DNA from: Methanobacteriota archaeon | GTDB lineage: Archaea > Thermoplasmatota > Poseidoniia > Poseidoniales > Poseidoniaceae | Reading direction: 5' to 3' | Length of the DNA stretch: 5,723 nucleotides | NCBI GenBank assembly: GCA_002697705.1 | Contig: NZXL01000031.1 | Location: 18,696 to 24,418, forward strand | In this document: positions 5,723 to 5,723 of the stretch, piece after piece | How the letters are laid out: the number at the start of each line of letters is the position of its first letter | Numbering within the stretch: position 1 is the stretch's first letter | The notes under the pieces: generated by a model | What the model saw: only the letters and a program-made list of their open reading frames with translations | Database searches by the model: none | Told to the model about the DNA's origin: nothing | Made by a program: the position numbers and the translations under genes

Positions 5723-5723
5723 C

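Noticed and set aside
1..5723. A defence, mobile-element or toxin-antitoxin system
   Set aside because: No transposase, integrase, nuclease, terminal repeats, paired small ORFs or repeat arrays were seen. The genes are metabolic, modification-related and surface-related.

Overview
The window looks like chromosomal DNA of an AT-rich, gene-dense prokaryote, most likely a marine archaeon of the Thermoplasmata side (Poseidoniales/Marine Group II or a relative). This assignment is inference. It rests on futalosine-pathway menaquinone genes, a surface protein combining a beta-propeller, an Asp-rich type-3-like repeat and a C-terminal membrane anchor, a eukaryote-like deoxyhypusine hydroxylase (DOHH)-type HEAT protein, and promoter spacing that suggests a leaderless transcript. 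No rRNA or marker gene is present to confirm it.

Layout. Positions 1-1391, minus strand: mqnD (menaquinone pathway) followed 6 nt later by a DOHH-like HEAT-repeat gene that runs off the left edge. Positions 1392-1494: the only sizeable intergenic gap, a divergent promoter region with two short perfect inverted repeats. Positions 1495-3702, plus strand: a 735-residue secreted, membrane-anchored WD40-type propeller protein with a charged cytoplasmic tail. Positions 3703-5723, minus strand: mqnA and, 1 nt upstream of it, mqnE, which runs off the right edge. The plus-strand gene and mqnA are convergent with no base between their stop codons. No RNA genes, mobile elements or CRISPR arrays were seen.

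How the genes fit together. MqnA dehydrates chorismate to 3-[(1-carboxyvinyl)oxy]benzoate, MqnE (radical SAM) couples this to SAM to give aminodeoxyfutalosine, and MqnD forms 1,4-dihydroxy-6-naphthoate near the end of the pathway. mqnB and mqnC are not in the window. The surface-protein gene sits between the two menaquinone blocks and has no evident link to them.

The most notable item is the DOHH-like gene. Its start codon falls where the linker between the two halves lies in eukaryotic DOHH, and an in-frame stop (that of mqnD) lies just upstream. The protein therefore begins with what is normally the C-terminal half, including both His-Glu iron-ligand motifs at the correct 33-residue spacing. 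It may be a half-size, dimer-forming DOHH or a permuted one; the answer lies beyond position 1.
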